Below are positions 6,070 to 13,035 of a stretch of DNA of 17,646 nt, piece by piece. The notes under the pieces are model-generated. The model did not search any database. It saw only the letters and a program-made list of their open reading frames with translations, and was not told the DNA's origin. The position numbers were made by a program, and so were the translations under genes. Origin of the DNA: an uncultured Bacillota bacterium. GTDB taxonomy: Bacteria; Bacillota; Clostridia; Oscillospirales; Oscillospiraceae. How positions within the stretch are numbered: the first letter of the stretch is position 1; each line of letters begins with the position of its first letter. The DNA is taken from NCBI GenBank assembly GCA_937890735.1, contig CALACZ010000098.1, positions 1-17,646 on the forward strand, in the 5' to 3' direction.

Positions 6070-6098
6070 AGTATATCACAGGCGGTTGCCGGATGCAA
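6070..6098 (-). promoter_or_regulatory. Sigma-A promoter of the membrane protein/lipoprotein operon
   Basis: The minus strand reads TTGCAT (6093-6098), 17 bases, TATACT (6070-6075). The predicted start at about 6062-6064 coincides with the first base of the leader's closing helix. Confidence 0.8.
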
Positions 6099-6137
6099 GA
6101 TTCAATTTGGTGTTCTGTTTCGTGGCAGCGCTGTCTC

Positions 6138-6182
6138 CAGAAACAAGCAGCGGGTATCCGGCATTTGCCGAATACCCGCTGC
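6138..6182 (-). terminator. Terminator after the CapA-like gene
   Basis: GCAGCGGGTAT-CGGCA pairs with TGCCG-ATACCCGCTGC (6147-6182), a 16-bp helix with one mismatch and a 2-base apex. It begins 9 bases after the CapA-like stop and is followed on the minus strand by TTGTTTCT, a modest T-rich tract. Confidence 0.75.
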
Positions 6183-6191
6183 GAATACGCT

Positions 6192-7499
6192 TTATTTTCC
6201 GGAATCGTAGTCTGAGGCGGTGTTGGCGCGCAGGTCGGCGATGGCGTCGGTGAAAGCCTGCGCCTGCTCGTCAAACAGCCCGCTCGTGATGGCGCTGCGG
6301 ATGGGCAGAACCTGCACCTGCGCCGCGCCGTCCTCGCCCTCCTGCCGCAGCAGGTACAGCGGGATGTAATTGATGTTCGTGATGCTCGTCTGCCCGGTCT
6401 TTCCATTTTTCGTGATCTCCAGATTCAGCAGGATCGATTCCATCGTCCCGCTCTGCGTCTGGCTGGAGAAGAAATTGCCGAGGCTGTAGGCGACAAAGCA
6501 GCTTGCTTCGTCCTTTCCGCGCTCCACGGTTTTTTCGACCAGATTGCCCACGACGTGCGAATGTGAGCCCAGGATCACGTCCACGCCGTTTTCCAGCAGC
6601 AGGCTCTCGATCTTTTTCTGCGTGTCGGTGAGGGTGTTGTCGTACTCGCTGCCCCAGTGGAGCATGGCGATGACGATGTCGGCATCGGTCGCCACAGCGT
6701 TTTCGACCGTCTGCACGATGGCGTCCTCCGCCACCTTGGAATAGTCCGAGTCGTAGTCGGTATACAGCAGATCCACCGCGAACTCCGACCCCTCCGGCAG
6801 TGTCAGGTTGTTGACGCCCTTGGTAAAGGCGATGAACGCGATGCGCACGCCGTTGACGGTTTTGACCAGCACGCCGCCGGAGGCGTCGCGCTCGGCTTGC
6901 GTGGCGTAGGTACCCACATGGTCGATGCCCACGGCATCCAGCGCCGAGATCGTGCCGGACAGACCCGTCATGCCGTTCTGGATGCTGTAGGTGTTGGCGG
7001 TCTGCAAAACGTCAAAGCCGATGTCGCGCAGCGTGCCCGCCAGCGCCTCCGGCGCGCGGAAGTCCGGCTTTCCGGCATACGGCGCGCCGCAGAAATTCAG
7101 CTCCAGATTGCCTACCGTCAGGTCCGCCGCCATCGTGTAGGCGGCGACGGCGGAGAAGCAGTCGGAAAAATCGTACACACCCTCCGACTTCTGCGCGCCG
7201 GCGAGGATGTCGTCATAGATCATAATGTCGCCCACCGCCGTCAGCTGCACGACGGAGTCCGCCTCCGGCTCGGTCGATACGGGATCAGCCGTCTCTTCCG
7301 GCACGCTCGGCTCGACCGGCGTGGTCGTGGGCTTTGCGCGGCAGCCGCGCACGATCAGCACCAGCGCCAGCACCACGATCAGCGCCAGCAGTCCCAGCAC
7401 CATGCGCTGCTGCATCTTGCGGCGGCGCTTCTGCTCCAGGCGGCGCAAGCGCCGCTGCTCCAATAGCTGCTCATTCTGTTCCAGTTCCAGTTCTTCCAT
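6192..7499 (-). CDS. CapA/PgsA-family membrane-anchored protein
   Basis: A 435-aa protein. It has a highly charged E/Q/R-rich cytoplasmic start (1-30), one membrane anchor (about 33-51), a T/P/E-rich linker, and an extracytoplasmic CapA-type calcineurin-like fold domain. Family landmarks are AVGDIMIYDD (88-97), VGNLEL (129-134), LHWGSEYD (280-287), GSHSHVVGN (311-319) and YSLGNFF (338-344). Relatives include PgsA/CapA of poly-gamma-glutamate capsule synthesis, but no capBC partners are present, so the substrate is unknown. The segment usually reading ANNH is ANTY here (168-171), so a metal ligand may be lost. ATG 7499 is chosen because AAAAGGGGG lies upstream. The gene has its own promoter, divergent from the GH25 gene. 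Confidence 0.9.
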   Translation of the reverse strand: MEELELEQNEQLLEQRRLRRLEQKRRRKMQQRMVLGLLALIVVLALVLIVRGCRAKPTTTPVEPSVPEETADPVSTEPEADSVVQLTAVGDIMIYDDILAGAQKSEGVYDFSDCFSAVAAYTMAADLTVGNLELNFCGAPYAGKPDFRAPEALAGTLRDIGFDVLQTANTYSIQNGMTGLSGTISALDAVGIDHVGTYATQAERDASGGVLVKTVNGVRIAFIAFTKGVNNLTLPEGSEFAVDLLYTDYDSDYSKVAEDAIVQTVENAVATDADIVIAMLHWGSEYDNTLTDTQKKIESLLLENGVDVILGSHSHVVGNLVEKTVERGKDEASCFVAYSLGNFFSSQTQSGTMESILLNLEITKNGKTGQTSITNINYIPLYLLRQEGEDGAAQVQVLPIRSAITSGLFDEQAQAFTDAIADLRANTASDYDSGK

Positions 7500-7533
7500 C
7501 CGGCAGCCCCCTTTTTCCCATAGTACTGTATTC

Positions 7534-7562
7534 ATTATACATGACAAGCTCCTGTTCGACAA
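7534..7562 (-). promoter_or_regulatory. Sigma-A promoter of the CapA-like gene
   Basis: The minus strand reads TTGTCG (7557-7562), 17 bases, TATAAT (7534-7539), about 35 bases before the ATG. Confidence 0.8.
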
Positions 7563-7582
7563 TCCTTTTTTGCCGTAAGTTC

Positions 7583-7611
7583 TTGGCGGCGGGCGCAATG
7601 TGTGGTATAAT
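7583..7611 (+). promoter_or_regulatory. Sigma-A promoter of the GH25 gene
   Basis: TTGGCG (7583-7588), 17 bases, TATAAT (7606-7611). It lies back to back with the CapA-like promoter, with about 20 bases between the two -35 boxes. Confidence 0.85.
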
Positions 7612-7642
7612 GTCGGCGATTGAGTGAAAAAGGGGACGCACG

Positions 7643-8524
7643 ATGAAGCTGAAAGTCAACAAGCACACGCTGGCGCTGGTCGTCTGGATCGTGGCGATCG
7701 CCGCGCTGCTGGCGGGCATTGCCGCCGTGATCCTGCGCGTGGTGCGCTACGGCAGATCGGCGACTGTTGAAACTGCGCCCGAGCCGCCCGCCGCCGTGGA
7801 GGTCGAGCCGGAGAGCCCGTATATCGAAGGTCTGGCGCGCAACGTGTACGACGGCAATTTCTATCAGGACGGCGCGTTCGTCCGTTACGACGGCTATACG
7901 CCCAGCCACGTCGGCATCGACGTCTCCGCGCACCAGGGGCGCATCGACTGGACGCAGGTGGCGCAGGCGGGCGTGGAATTTGCGATGATCCGAGCGGGCT
8001 ACCGCGGCTACACACAGGGCGATCTGGAGCAGGATGCGTATTTTGCGCAGAATCTCGACGGCGCGTCCGCTGCAGGTCTTGACGTGGGCGTGTATTTTTT
8101 CTCGCAGGCGATCACCACGGACGAGGCGGCGGAGGAAGCAGAGCTGGTGCTCTCGATGCTTGAGGGCAGGACACTCGCCTACCCTGTGATCTTTGACTGG
8201 GAGGACATCGAAGCCGACGCGCGTACCGACGGCATGACGAGCCCCCTTCTGACCGACATCGCTGAGACGTTCTGCAAGACCATCGAGGACGCGGGCTACC
8301 GCGCGGGCATTTATTTTAACCAGCGCTTCGGCTATCAGGAATTTGACCTGCTGCGTTTACAGGACCGCACATTCTGGCTGGCGGAATACAACATCCCGCC
8401 CACGTTCGACTATAATTTTCAAATCTGGCAGTACGCAAACGACGGCACGGTCTCCGGCATCGACACGCCGGTGGACTTGAACCTCAGCTTCGGCGACTGG
8501 GGCACAACAGACAAAACAGAATAA
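7643..8524 (+). CDS. GH25 lysozyme (N-acetylmuramidase), membrane-anchored
   Basis: GH25 enzymes cleave the MurNAc-GlcNAc bond of peptidoglycan. This 293-aa protein has one N-terminal membrane segment (about 10-32), with no clear signal-peptidase site, so it probably stays anchored. A P/E-rich linker follows, then the GH25 barrel from about residue 88. Visible motifs are GIDVSAHQG (91-99, with D93), GVYFFSQA (149-156), FDWED (184-188, with the catalytic pair D185 and E187), and IYFNQRF and FWLAEYN near the end. There is no extra binding domain. ATG 7643 is preceded by AAAGGGG. The gene is monocistronic, with a good promoter and a terminator at 8530. It may remodel the cell's own wall; I see no phage context. 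Confidence 0.94.
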   Translation: MKLKVNKHTLALVVWIVAIAALLAGIAAVILRVVRYGRSATVETAPEPPAAVEVEPESPYIEGLARNVYDGNFYQDGAFVRYDGYTPSHVGIDVSAHQGRIDWTQVAQAGVEFAMIRAGYRGYTQGDLEQDAYFAQNLDGASAAGLDVGVYFFSQAITTDEAAEEAELVLSMLEGRTLAYPVIFDWEDIEADARTDGMTSPLLTDIAETFCKTIEDAGYRAGIYFNQRFGYQEFDLLRLQDRTFWLAEYNIPPTFDYNFQIWQYANDGTVSGIDTPVDLNLSFGDWGTTDKTE

Positions 8525-8529
8525 GCATT

Positions 8530-8561
8530 GCCCGGAGCGCGCTTTGTGCTCCGGGCGTTTT
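8530..8561 (+). terminator. Terminator of the GH25 gene
   Basis: GCCCGGAGC (8530-8538) pairs with GCTCCGGGC (8548-8556), followed by GTTTT. It begins 5 bases after the GH25 stop. Confidence 0.92.
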
Positions 8562-8564
8562 GCA

Positions 8565-8601
8565 CATAAAAAACCGGGATGCTGAAAACAGCATCCCGGT
8601 T
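8565..8601 (-). terminator. Terminator of the zinc-ribbon gene
   Basis: AACCGGGATGCTG and CAGCATCCCGGTT form a perfect 13-bp hairpin with a 4-base loop (8572-8601), followed on the minus strand by TTTTTTA. It lies 12 bases after the zinc-ribbon stop. Confidence 0.93.
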
Positions 8602-8613
8602 TGGCAATTTTGA

Positions 8614-8895
8614 TCAGCCTTCCTGCGCCTTCATGCGAGCGAAGCAGTCGCTGCAATAGACGGGGCGGTCGGTCTTGGGCTCGAACGGAACGCGAGCCTC
8701 GCCGCCGCACGCTGCGCACGTCGCGGTGAAGTACTCACGCGGACCGCGGGAAGCGTTCTTCCGCGCGTCACGGCAAGCCTTGCAGCGCTGCGGCTCATTC
8801 TGGAAGCCACGCTCTGCGTAGAACTCCTGCTCACCGGCAGTGAAAACAAATTCGTTGCCACACTCTTTGCAGACTAAAGTCTTGTCCTGGAACAT
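8614..8895 (-). CDS. Double zinc-ribbon protein (zf-trcl plus CxxC-x17-CxxC)
   Basis: A 93-aa cytosolic protein with two four-cysteine metal sites. The first uses C9, C12, C38 and C41, with the FxFTxGEQEFYAExG core typical of the zinc-ribbon domain known as zf-trcl. The second is C60-x2-C63-x17-C81-x2-C84, with VPFxPxxDRPVYC, the small CxxC-x17-CxxC domain. Such proteins are common in Clostridia, but I know of no established biochemical role; nucleic-acid or protein binding is plausible. ATG 8895 is favoured by AGAGAGG upstream; the frame extends to 8988 without a comparable site. The gene has its own near-perfect promoter, a 230-nt leader and a strong terminator, which suggests high or regulated expression. 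Confidence 0.9.
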   Translation of the reverse strand: MFQDKTLVCKECGNEFVFTAGEQEFYAERGFQNEPQRCKACRDARKNASRGPREYFTATCAACGGEARVPFEPKTDRPVYCSDCFARMKAQEG

Positions 8896-9125
8896 TGATT
8901 TTACCTCTCTTTTGCGATTTGTGGATTTGCCCTGAGTCATGCGGCTTGGATTTGTCGCAGCAGGGTTTGATATATTGCGATCAGCCAAAGCTGAAAACGC
9001 CGGTCACGCCGCTCGATTCCATTCGGGATTGCTCAAACTGCACAAAAGAGATCGTACAAAGAGAATGCGGAAGTTCACTCGCGGTTTCTGGATGAGCTGG
9101 AAGAGATTCCCGTCCCCATCCACAC
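8896..9125 (-). promoter_or_regulatory. Long 5' leader of the zinc-ribbon gene
   Basis: About 230 nt of untranslated RNA lies between the predicted start and the ATG. Small hairpins are visible, for example TCAGC-TTTG-GCTGA within GCG/CGC at about 8977-9000 and CCCTG/CAGGG at about 8930-8965. No riboswitch consensus I know, SRP or 6S RNA signature, or convincing leader peptide is seen. Confidence 0.45.
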
Positions 9126-9130
9126 TGCCC

Positions 9131-9159
9131 ATTATAAACGCGAAAAACGCATTTGTCAA
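9131..9159 (-). promoter_or_regulatory. Consensus sigma-A promoter of the zinc-ribbon gene
   Basis: The minus strand reads TTGACA (9154-9159), 17 bases, TATAAT (9131-9136), a full match to the consensus at both hexamers. It starts within 20 bases of the glmM stop. Confidence 0.93.
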
Positions 9160-9176
9160 TAGTAATAAATATGTTT

Positions 9177-10535
9177 TTATTTTTCTGCGTTTTTTTGTAG
9201 ACTTTCGACGGTGTTCGACAGCGCGTCTGCCAGCGCCTGCGCCTGCTGCTGCGTGCCTGCCTCCACCATCACGCGGATCAGCGGCTCTGTGCCCGACGCG
9301 CGGATGAGCACGCGCCCGTCCGCGCCGAGCTGCGCCTCGGCGTCGTGCACCGCCTTTGCAAGCCCGTCAGACTGCAAAATACGCGTCTTTTCGTCATTTC
9401 CGCCCACGCGCACGTTTTTGAGCACCTGCGGATAGCGCGGGATGCGCGCGCGCAGCTCGCTCGCCTTCTGCCCGGACTGCGACAGGATCGACAGAAATTG
9501 CAGCGCTGCCAGCTGCCCGTCGCCGGTGGTCATATGCTCCAGGAAGATGATATGCCCGGACTGCTCGCCGCCGAGGCACATCCCCGCCTTCTGCATCAGC
9601 TCCAGCACGTTGCGATCGCCCACGCTGGCACACAGCAGGCGCAGCCCCTGCGCCTTGCAGAACTTATGTAAACCGATATTCGACATGACCGTCGCCACGA
9701 ACCCGCCGCCGGCGAGCTTACCCTGCTGCACGAGCGATGCGGCGCAGATCGCCATGATCTGGTCGCCGTCGATCTCGCAGCCCGTCTCGTCCACACACAG
9801 GCAGCGATCCGCATCGCCGTCAAAGGCGATGCCGAGGTCGTACTGCCCCGCCACGACCCGCTGCGAGAGCAGCCCCAGATGCGTCGAGCCGCAGCCGTTA
9901 TTGATGTTCACGCCGTCCGGCTGGTCGCAGATGAAGTCCACATCCAGATCGAACCGCGTAAACAGCCGCCGCGCCGTGGCGCTGGCAGCGCCGTTGGCGC
10001 AGTCGATGAGCACGCGCAGCGGCGCGAGCGGCGCAACGGTCTGCTCCAGGTGCTCCAGATATAAGTCCGCCGACGCGCGCCCGTCCAGCACGCGCCCGAG
10101 CTCCGCGCCGGTGCGTACCGGCAGCGGCTCTTTTTGCAGGATCAGCGATTCCATCTCCGCTTCCAGCTCGTCGCTGAGCTTAAAGCCCTCGCGCGAGAAC
10201 ATTTTAATGCCGTTGTGCTCAAACGGATTGTGCGACGCGGAAATGACCACGCCCGCGTCTGCGTGCAGGCGGCACGTCAAATACGCCACCGCCGGGGTGG
10301 GGATGACGCCGAGCGCCACCACGTCGCACCCGCAGGACGTCAGCCCCGCCACGAGCGCCGCCTCCAGCATATCCGAGGAAATGCGCGTATCCTTGCCGAT
10401 GACCACGCGCGGGCGCAGCGTACCGCTGTCGATGAGCGAGATGGCGGCAGCCTGCCCGATGCGGTAGCTCAACGGGGCGTCCAGCCCCTCGTTTGCGACG
10501 GCGCGGATGCCGTCCGTTCCGAATAATTTACCCAT
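9177..10535 (-). CDS. glmM: Phosphoglucosamine mutase
   Basis: GlmM converts glucosamine-6-phosphate to glucosamine-1-phosphate, the step leading to UDP-GlcNAc for peptidoglycan. The 452-aa length is typical. Key motifs are MGKLFGTDGIR at the start, ISASHNPFEHNG with the phosphoserine at S101, the metal loop FDGDADR (D239, D241, D243), and the phosphate-binding RASGTEPLIRVM near the C-terminus. ATG 10535 is preceded by GGAGAG. It starts 3 bases after the ruvB stop, so it is the last gene of the ruv operon. No terminator is evident behind it, so some readthrough into the zinc-ribbon leader is possible. Confidence 0.98.
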   Translation of the reverse strand: MGKLFGTDGIRAVANEGLDAPLSYRIGQAAAISLIDSGTLRPRVVIGKDTRISSDMLEAALVAGLTSCGCDVVALGVIPTPAVAYLTCRLHADAGVVISASHNPFEHNGIKMFSREGFKLSDELEAEMESLILQKEPLPVRTGAELGRVLDGRASADLYLEHLEQTVAPLAPLRVLIDCANGAASATARRLFTRFDLDVDFICDQPDGVNINNGCGSTHLGLLSQRVVAGQYDLGIAFDGDADRCLCVDETGCEIDGDQIMAICAASLVQQGKLAGGGFVATVMSNIGLHKFCKAQGLRLLCASVGDRNVLELMQKAGMCLGGEQSGHIIFLEHMTTGDGQLAALQFLSILSQSGQKASELRARIPRYPQVLKNVRVGGNDEKTRILQSDGLAKAVHDAEAQLGADGRVLIRASGTEPLIRVMVEAGTQQQAQALADALSNTVESLQKNAEK

Positions 10536-10538
10536 ATG

Positions 10539-11594
10539 TTACTCTCCAAACTGCAATTGCTCCGGCTGCGCCGGAATGCCGGGCGCGGGAATGTGCAGAT
10601 GCTCATAGGCAAGCTGCGTCACGCACCGCCCGCGCGGCGTGCGGGTGAGGAAGCCGATCTGCATCAGATACGGCTCGTAAACGTCCTCCAGCGTCACGGC
10701 TTCCTCGCCGATCGTCGCCGAGAGCGTTTCCAGCCCCACAGGTCCGCCGCCGTAATTGCGGATGATGGATTCCAGCATCCGCCGGTCGATCGTATCCAGC
10801 CCCAGCGCGTCCACCTCGAGCCGCCCCAGCGCATGGTCGGCGGCGTCCTTGGTGATGACGCCGTCGTTGTAGACCTCCGCAAAGTCGCGCACGCGCCGCA
10901 GCAGGCGGTTGGCGATACGCGGCGTGCCGCGCGAGCGGGCGGCGATCTCCGCCGCACCCTCCGGCGCGATGTCGATGCCCAGCAGCGCCGCCGAGCGCGT
11001 GACGATGCGCGCCAGCTCGTCCTTTGTGTACAGCTCCAGCCGGAGCTGCACGCCGAAGCGGTCACGCAGCGGGCTCGACAGCTGCCCCGCGCGGGTCGTC
11101 GCGCCGATGAGCGTAAATTTCGGCAGATCCAGCCGGATGGAGTTCGCGGATGGGCCTTTGCCGATGATGATGTCGATGGCGAAATCCTCCATTGCGGGGT
11201 ACAGAATTTCCTCCACTGCACGGTTCAGGCGGTGGATCTCGTCGATAAACAGGATGTCCCCCGGCGCAAGATTTGTCAGCAGCGCCGCAAGGTCGCCCGC
11301 CTTTTCGATGGCAGGGCCTGAGGTCACGCGGATGTTCACGCCCATCTCGTTGGCGATCACGCCTGCAATCGTCGTTTTGCCCAGTCCCGGCGGACCGTAC
11401 AGCAGCACATGGTCGAGCGATTCCGACCGCCTGCGCGCCGCCTCGATGTAAACCGAAAGATTCCCCTTCGCCTTTTCCTGCCCCGTGTAGTCCGCCAGCG
11501 TTTTCGGGCGCAGGCTGACCTCGCCGTCGTCGAGCGGCGTGAGGCTCGTGGTCACGATAGGCGCTTCATAATCCTGTGAAAAATCCAAGCTCAT
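10539..11594 (-). CDS. ruvB: Holliday junction branch-migration ATPase RuvB
   Basis: RuvB hexamers drive Holliday-junction branch migration with RuvA and hand the junction to RuvC. The 351-aa protein has Walker A GPPGLGKT (67-74), Walker B LFIDEIH (115-121), the sensor region around IGATTRAGQLSSPLRDRFG, and the C-terminal winged-helix DNA-binding domain with IGFLTRTPRGR. The N-terminal RPKTLADYTGQ is standard. ATG 11594 is preceded by a purine-rich GGAGG-type site, and the gene begins 12 bases after ruvA. Confidence 0.98.
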   Translation of the reverse strand: MSLDFSQDYEAPIVTTSLTPLDDGEVSLRPKTLADYTGQEKAKGNLSVYIEAARRRSESLDHVLLYGPPGLGKTTIAGVIANEMGVNIRVTSGPAIEKAGDLAALLTNLAPGDILFIDEIHRLNRAVEEILYPAMEDFAIDIIIGKGPSANSIRLDLPKFTLIGATTRAGQLSSPLRDRFGVQLRLELYTKDELARIVTRSAALLGIDIAPEGAAEIAARSRGTPRIANRLLRRVRDFAEVYNDGVITKDAADHALGRLEVDALGLDTIDRRMLESIIRNYGGGPVGLETLSATIGEEAVTLEDVYEPYLMQIGFLTRTPRGRCVTQLAYEHLHIPAPGIPAQPEQLQFGE

Positions 11595-11606
11595 ATCCGC
11601 GCCTCC

Positions 11607-12209
11607 TTACTTTGTGACCATTGCGCGCAGCGCCTGCCGCACGAGCTGCTCGGCGGTGAGCGTTTCCGCGCCCTCGACCGTTTTGAGCGCCGCGCCGATC
11701 TCCGCCTGCGAGTAGCCCAGGCTCACCAGCGCCGCCGTCGCCTCCGCCACGGCGCTGCCGTGCGCAAGCGTCACGCCGCCCGCGCCGGAAGCTGTATCCG
11801 GCAGCTCCGCCGCGCCGAGCTTTTCCTTCAGCTCCAGCAAAATGCGCTGCGCCATTTTTTTGCCCACGCCCTGCGCCATGGTGAGCGTTTTATCGTCCTG
11901 CGTCAGCACCGCCAGCCGGAACTGATCCGGCGACAGGACGGACAAAATCGCCAGCGCCGCCTTCGGACCGACGCCCGAAACGGCGATGAGCTTTGTAAAG
12001 CAGTCCCGCTCGTCTTTTGTGGAAAAGCCGAAAATATCGAACGCGTCCTCGCGGATGTTGCAGTAGGTGTACAGCCGCGCCCGCGCGCCCGTTTTCAGGC
12101 TTGCCAGCGTATACGTCGTGGTGCTGCATGAAAAGCCGACGCCGCCGCAGTCGATGACTGCCAGCCCCAGCTCGATGAGCGCGACCGTTCCGTCCAGATA
12201 ATAAAACAT
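11607..12209 (-). CDS. ruvA: Holliday junction-binding subunit RuvA
   Basis: RuvA binds the four-way junction as a tetramer and loads RuvB. The 200-aa protein shows the N-terminal OB fold (MFYYLDGTV start), helix-hairpin-helix motifs (ISGVGPK-like at VSGVGPKAALAIL, and AQGVGKKMAQRILLELKEKL), a flexible linker, and the RuvB-contacting C-terminal domain (ALVSLGYSQAEI). ATG 12209 has GGAGG upstream. It lies 13 bases after ruvC and 12 before ruvB. Confidence 0.97.
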   Translation of the reverse strand: MFYYLDGTVALIELGLAVIDCGGVGFSCSTTTYTLASLKTGARARLYTYCNIREDAFDIFGFSTKDERDCFTKLIAVSGVGPKAALAILSVLSPDQFRLAVLTQDDKTLTMAQGVGKKMAQRILLELKEKLGAAELPDTASGAGGVTLAHGSAVAEATAALVSLGYSQAEIGAALKTVEGAETLTAEQLVRQALRAMVTK

Positions 12210-12222
12210 TCCCGTTCCTCCG

Positions 12223-12717
12223 TTACTTCCCGCAGCGTGCCAGCATGGACGTTGCGCTGCGCGCGTGGCACAGCGCGATGGCGATGGCGTCCGCCGCGTC
12301 GTCCGGGCGCGCGACGTGCTCCATTTTGAGAAGCCGCCGCGTCATATCCATGACCTGACGCTTTTCCGCGCCGCCGTAGCCGACCACCGCCTGCTTGACT
12401 TCGTTGGGCGTGTATTCAAACAGCGGCGCACCGAACTGCTCCACTGCCAGCAAAATGACGCCCCGCCCATGCGAAACGCCGATGCCGGTGGTGACGTTGT
12501 GCCCGAAAAACAGCTCCTCCACCGCTACGGCGTCCGGGCGCACCGCGCCCAGCAGCTCGTTCATGTCGTCATAGAGCATTTTCAGCCGCTTCGGAAACGC
12601 CAGCCCCGCCGGGGTGGTGATCGTGCCGTAATTCACGAGCCGCAGAAGCCCGCGCCCGCTCTCCACAACACCAAAGCCCGTCGTTGCGTAGCCGGGGTCG
12701 ATCCCTAAAATGATCAT
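12223..12717 (-). CDS. ruvC: Holliday junction resolvase RuvC
   Basis: RuvC is the dimeric endonuclease that cuts the junction exposed by RuvAB. The 164-aa length is typical. The RNase H-like acidic residues are present: D7 in GIDPG, the glutamates in VEELFF (67-68), and the aspartates in RPDDAADA (139, 140, 143). I place the start at ATG 12717, giving MIILGIDPG. The open frame continues upstream to 12942 but overlaps the small membrane-protein gene, whose stop is 2 bases away. The ribosome binding site is weak (GGCGGGT), consistent with translational coupling. Confidence 0.97.
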   Translation of the reverse strand: MIILGIDPGYATTGFGVVESGRGLLRLVNYGTITTPAGLAFPKRLKMLYDDMNELLGAVRPDAVAVEELFFGHNVTTGIGVSHGRGVILLAVEQFGAPLFEYTPNEVKQAVVGYGGAEKRQVMDMTRRLLKMEHVARPDDAADAIAIALCHARSATSMLARCGK

Positions 12718-12719
12718 GC

Positions 12720-12896
12720 TTAAAACCCGCCGTACATCAGCCAGTAGCACATCCCCAAAAATGCCAGCACCACCACGGTCGCCAGCACCCACGCCAGCAC
12801 GATCTGGCTCTTGGGGCGGGGCGTATAGTCCTGCTTTTGCGGCTGCGCGTCCTGACTGAGCTTTTCCAGCATCTCCGGGCTGCGGTATTCGTCCAT
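12720..12896 (-). CDS. Small 58-aa single-pass membrane protein
   Basis: An unnamed protein with a polar N-terminal half (DEYRSPEMLEKLSQD, then a P/K-rich stretch) and one C-terminal membrane helix (about 34-55) ending in YGGF. The ATG at 12896 is preferred because GAGGG lies 6 bases before it; an ATG two codons earlier (12902) directly abuts that site. It is the first gene of the operon that continues with ruvC 2 bases later. The topology suggests a tail-anchored protein. Function is unknown, and the link to recombination may be only positional. Confidence 0.75.
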   Translation of the reverse strand: MDEYRSPEMLEKLSQDAQPQKQDYTPRPKSQIVLAWVLATVVVLAFLGMCYWLMYGGF

Positions 12897-12928
12897 ATTC
12901 ATCCCTCGCTGTGCCGATATTTGGAGAT

Positions 12929-12937
12929 ATTATAGCA
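12929..12937 (-). promoter_or_regulatory. Extended -10 promoter of the ruv operon
   Basis: The minus strand reads TGC then TATAAT (12929-12937), an extended -10. The -35 region 17 bases upstream (TGTATT) is weak. Confidence 0.65.
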
Positions 12938-13035
12938 TACATCCGTGTAAAAATACAGTCTTACTTTTCATTCAGCGGACTCTGCGTATAGTTTTTGCCA
13001 TCCGGCGAACACTAAACCAAACGGGAGGGATACCT

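Noticed and set aside
6657..7466. 269-codon plus-strand frame opposite the CapA-like gene
   Set aside because: Histidine/arginine-rich shadow frame with no motif and no ribosome binding site.
7643..8524. GH25 gene as a prophage endolysin
   Set aside because: There is no holin, portal, tail or integrase gene nearby, and the protein has a membrane anchor and its own housekeeping-type promoter.
8896..9125. 6S RNA, SRP RNA or a leader peptide (GTG near 9122, about 39 codons)
   Set aside because: There is no long 6S-like rod and no SRP core motif, and the short frame lacks a ribosome binding site.
9442..10467. 341-codon plus-strand frame opposite glmM
   Set aside because: Serine/proline/arginine-rich shadow of glmM with no recognisable domain.
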